NCBI GenBank assembly: GCA_027365775.1
Contig: DAHXLX010000019.1
Span: 1 to 47,023, forward strand
From: Candidatus Saccharimonadota bacterium
GTDB taxonomy: Bacteria; Patescibacteriota; Saccharimonadia; Saccharimonadales; UBA4665
Direction of reading: 5' to 3'
Length of the DNA stretch: 47,023 bases
Shown here: one piece after another, positions 47,003 through 47,023 of the stretch
Numbering within the stretch: the first letter of the stretch is position 1
How the letters are laid out: each line of letters begins with the position of its first letter
Made by a program: the position numbers and the translations under genes
Notes under the pieces: model-generated
What the model was told of the DNA's origin: nothing
The model's database searches: none
Seen by the model: only the letters and a program-made list of their open reading frames with translations

Positions 47003-47023
47003 ATAGTACCAGTTATGTCCGCC

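Noticed and set aside
1-47023. UGA recoding (glycine) as in Absconditabacteria or Gracilibacteria
   Set aside because: TGA ends clear genes, for example at 27099-27101 and 20234-20236, and no conserved protein needs internal TGA read-through.

Overview
The window looks like chromosomal DNA of a Candidate Phyla Radiation bacterium, most probably Saccharibacteria (TM7). This is inference from protein flavour, since no 16S gene is present: a primase without zinc ligands, EF-P with an M-G-R-G-G loop, a TlyA methyltransferase without its S4 domain, several lineage-restricted membrane and low-complexity proteins, and very tight packing. TGA is used as a stop codon (for example at 27099-27101), so the code is standard rather than the UGA-glycine code of Absconditabacteria/Gracilibacteria. 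No rRNA, tRNA, CRISPR array, insertion sequence or prophage was recognised.

Layout. 1-1120: a partial PH-like protein and a Crp/Fnr regulator. 1124-4302 (minus): a translation operon rpsF-ssb-rpsR-efp-tlyA-phosphoribosyltransferase behind a near-consensus promoter and a hairpin leader. 4635-8512: ftsK and a secreted trypsin-like protease. 8600-16539 (minus): an RNA-processing cluster in the order DHH-like pseudoenzyme, truB, rpsO, pnp, small membrane protein, family 4 UDG, RNase J. 16674-19780: rpsT, holA, mutM and small hypotheticals. 20227-26370 (minus): the replication and transcription operon dnaG-rpoD-NMP kinase-polA. 26460-31056: oligoribonuclease, MmcQ/YjbR, a small redox island (FMN reductase, HxlR regulator, MsrB) and argS. 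31081-35500: DUF1361, a phosphoglucose/phosphomannose isomerase-like protein, a lineage-specific protein, and groES-groEL under two tandem CIRCE operators. 36115-37735 (plus): a two-gene module of a phosphoribosyltransferase-fold protein and a NADAR protein, the best candidate for an undescribed system. 37835-42375: a guanidine-modifying enzyme homologue, a MurE-like ligase, a small hypothetical and a large membrane protein with a His/Pro-rich stalk. 42513-47002: tsaD, valS and an XRE-HAD fusion.

How it works together. Most genes are housekeeping: information processing, protein folding and RNA turnover. Several core proteins have lost metal sites or catalytic residues seen in better-known bacteria: DnaG zinc ligands, UDG iron-sulfur ligands, the DHH motif, and a catalytic His in the DDAH-like protein. 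Two genome-wide habits stand out. Many genes have a -10 box only 6-11 bp before the start codon, which predicts leaderless mRNAs. Seven of nine convergent gene pairs overlap at their 3' ends, leaving no room for intergenic terminators.
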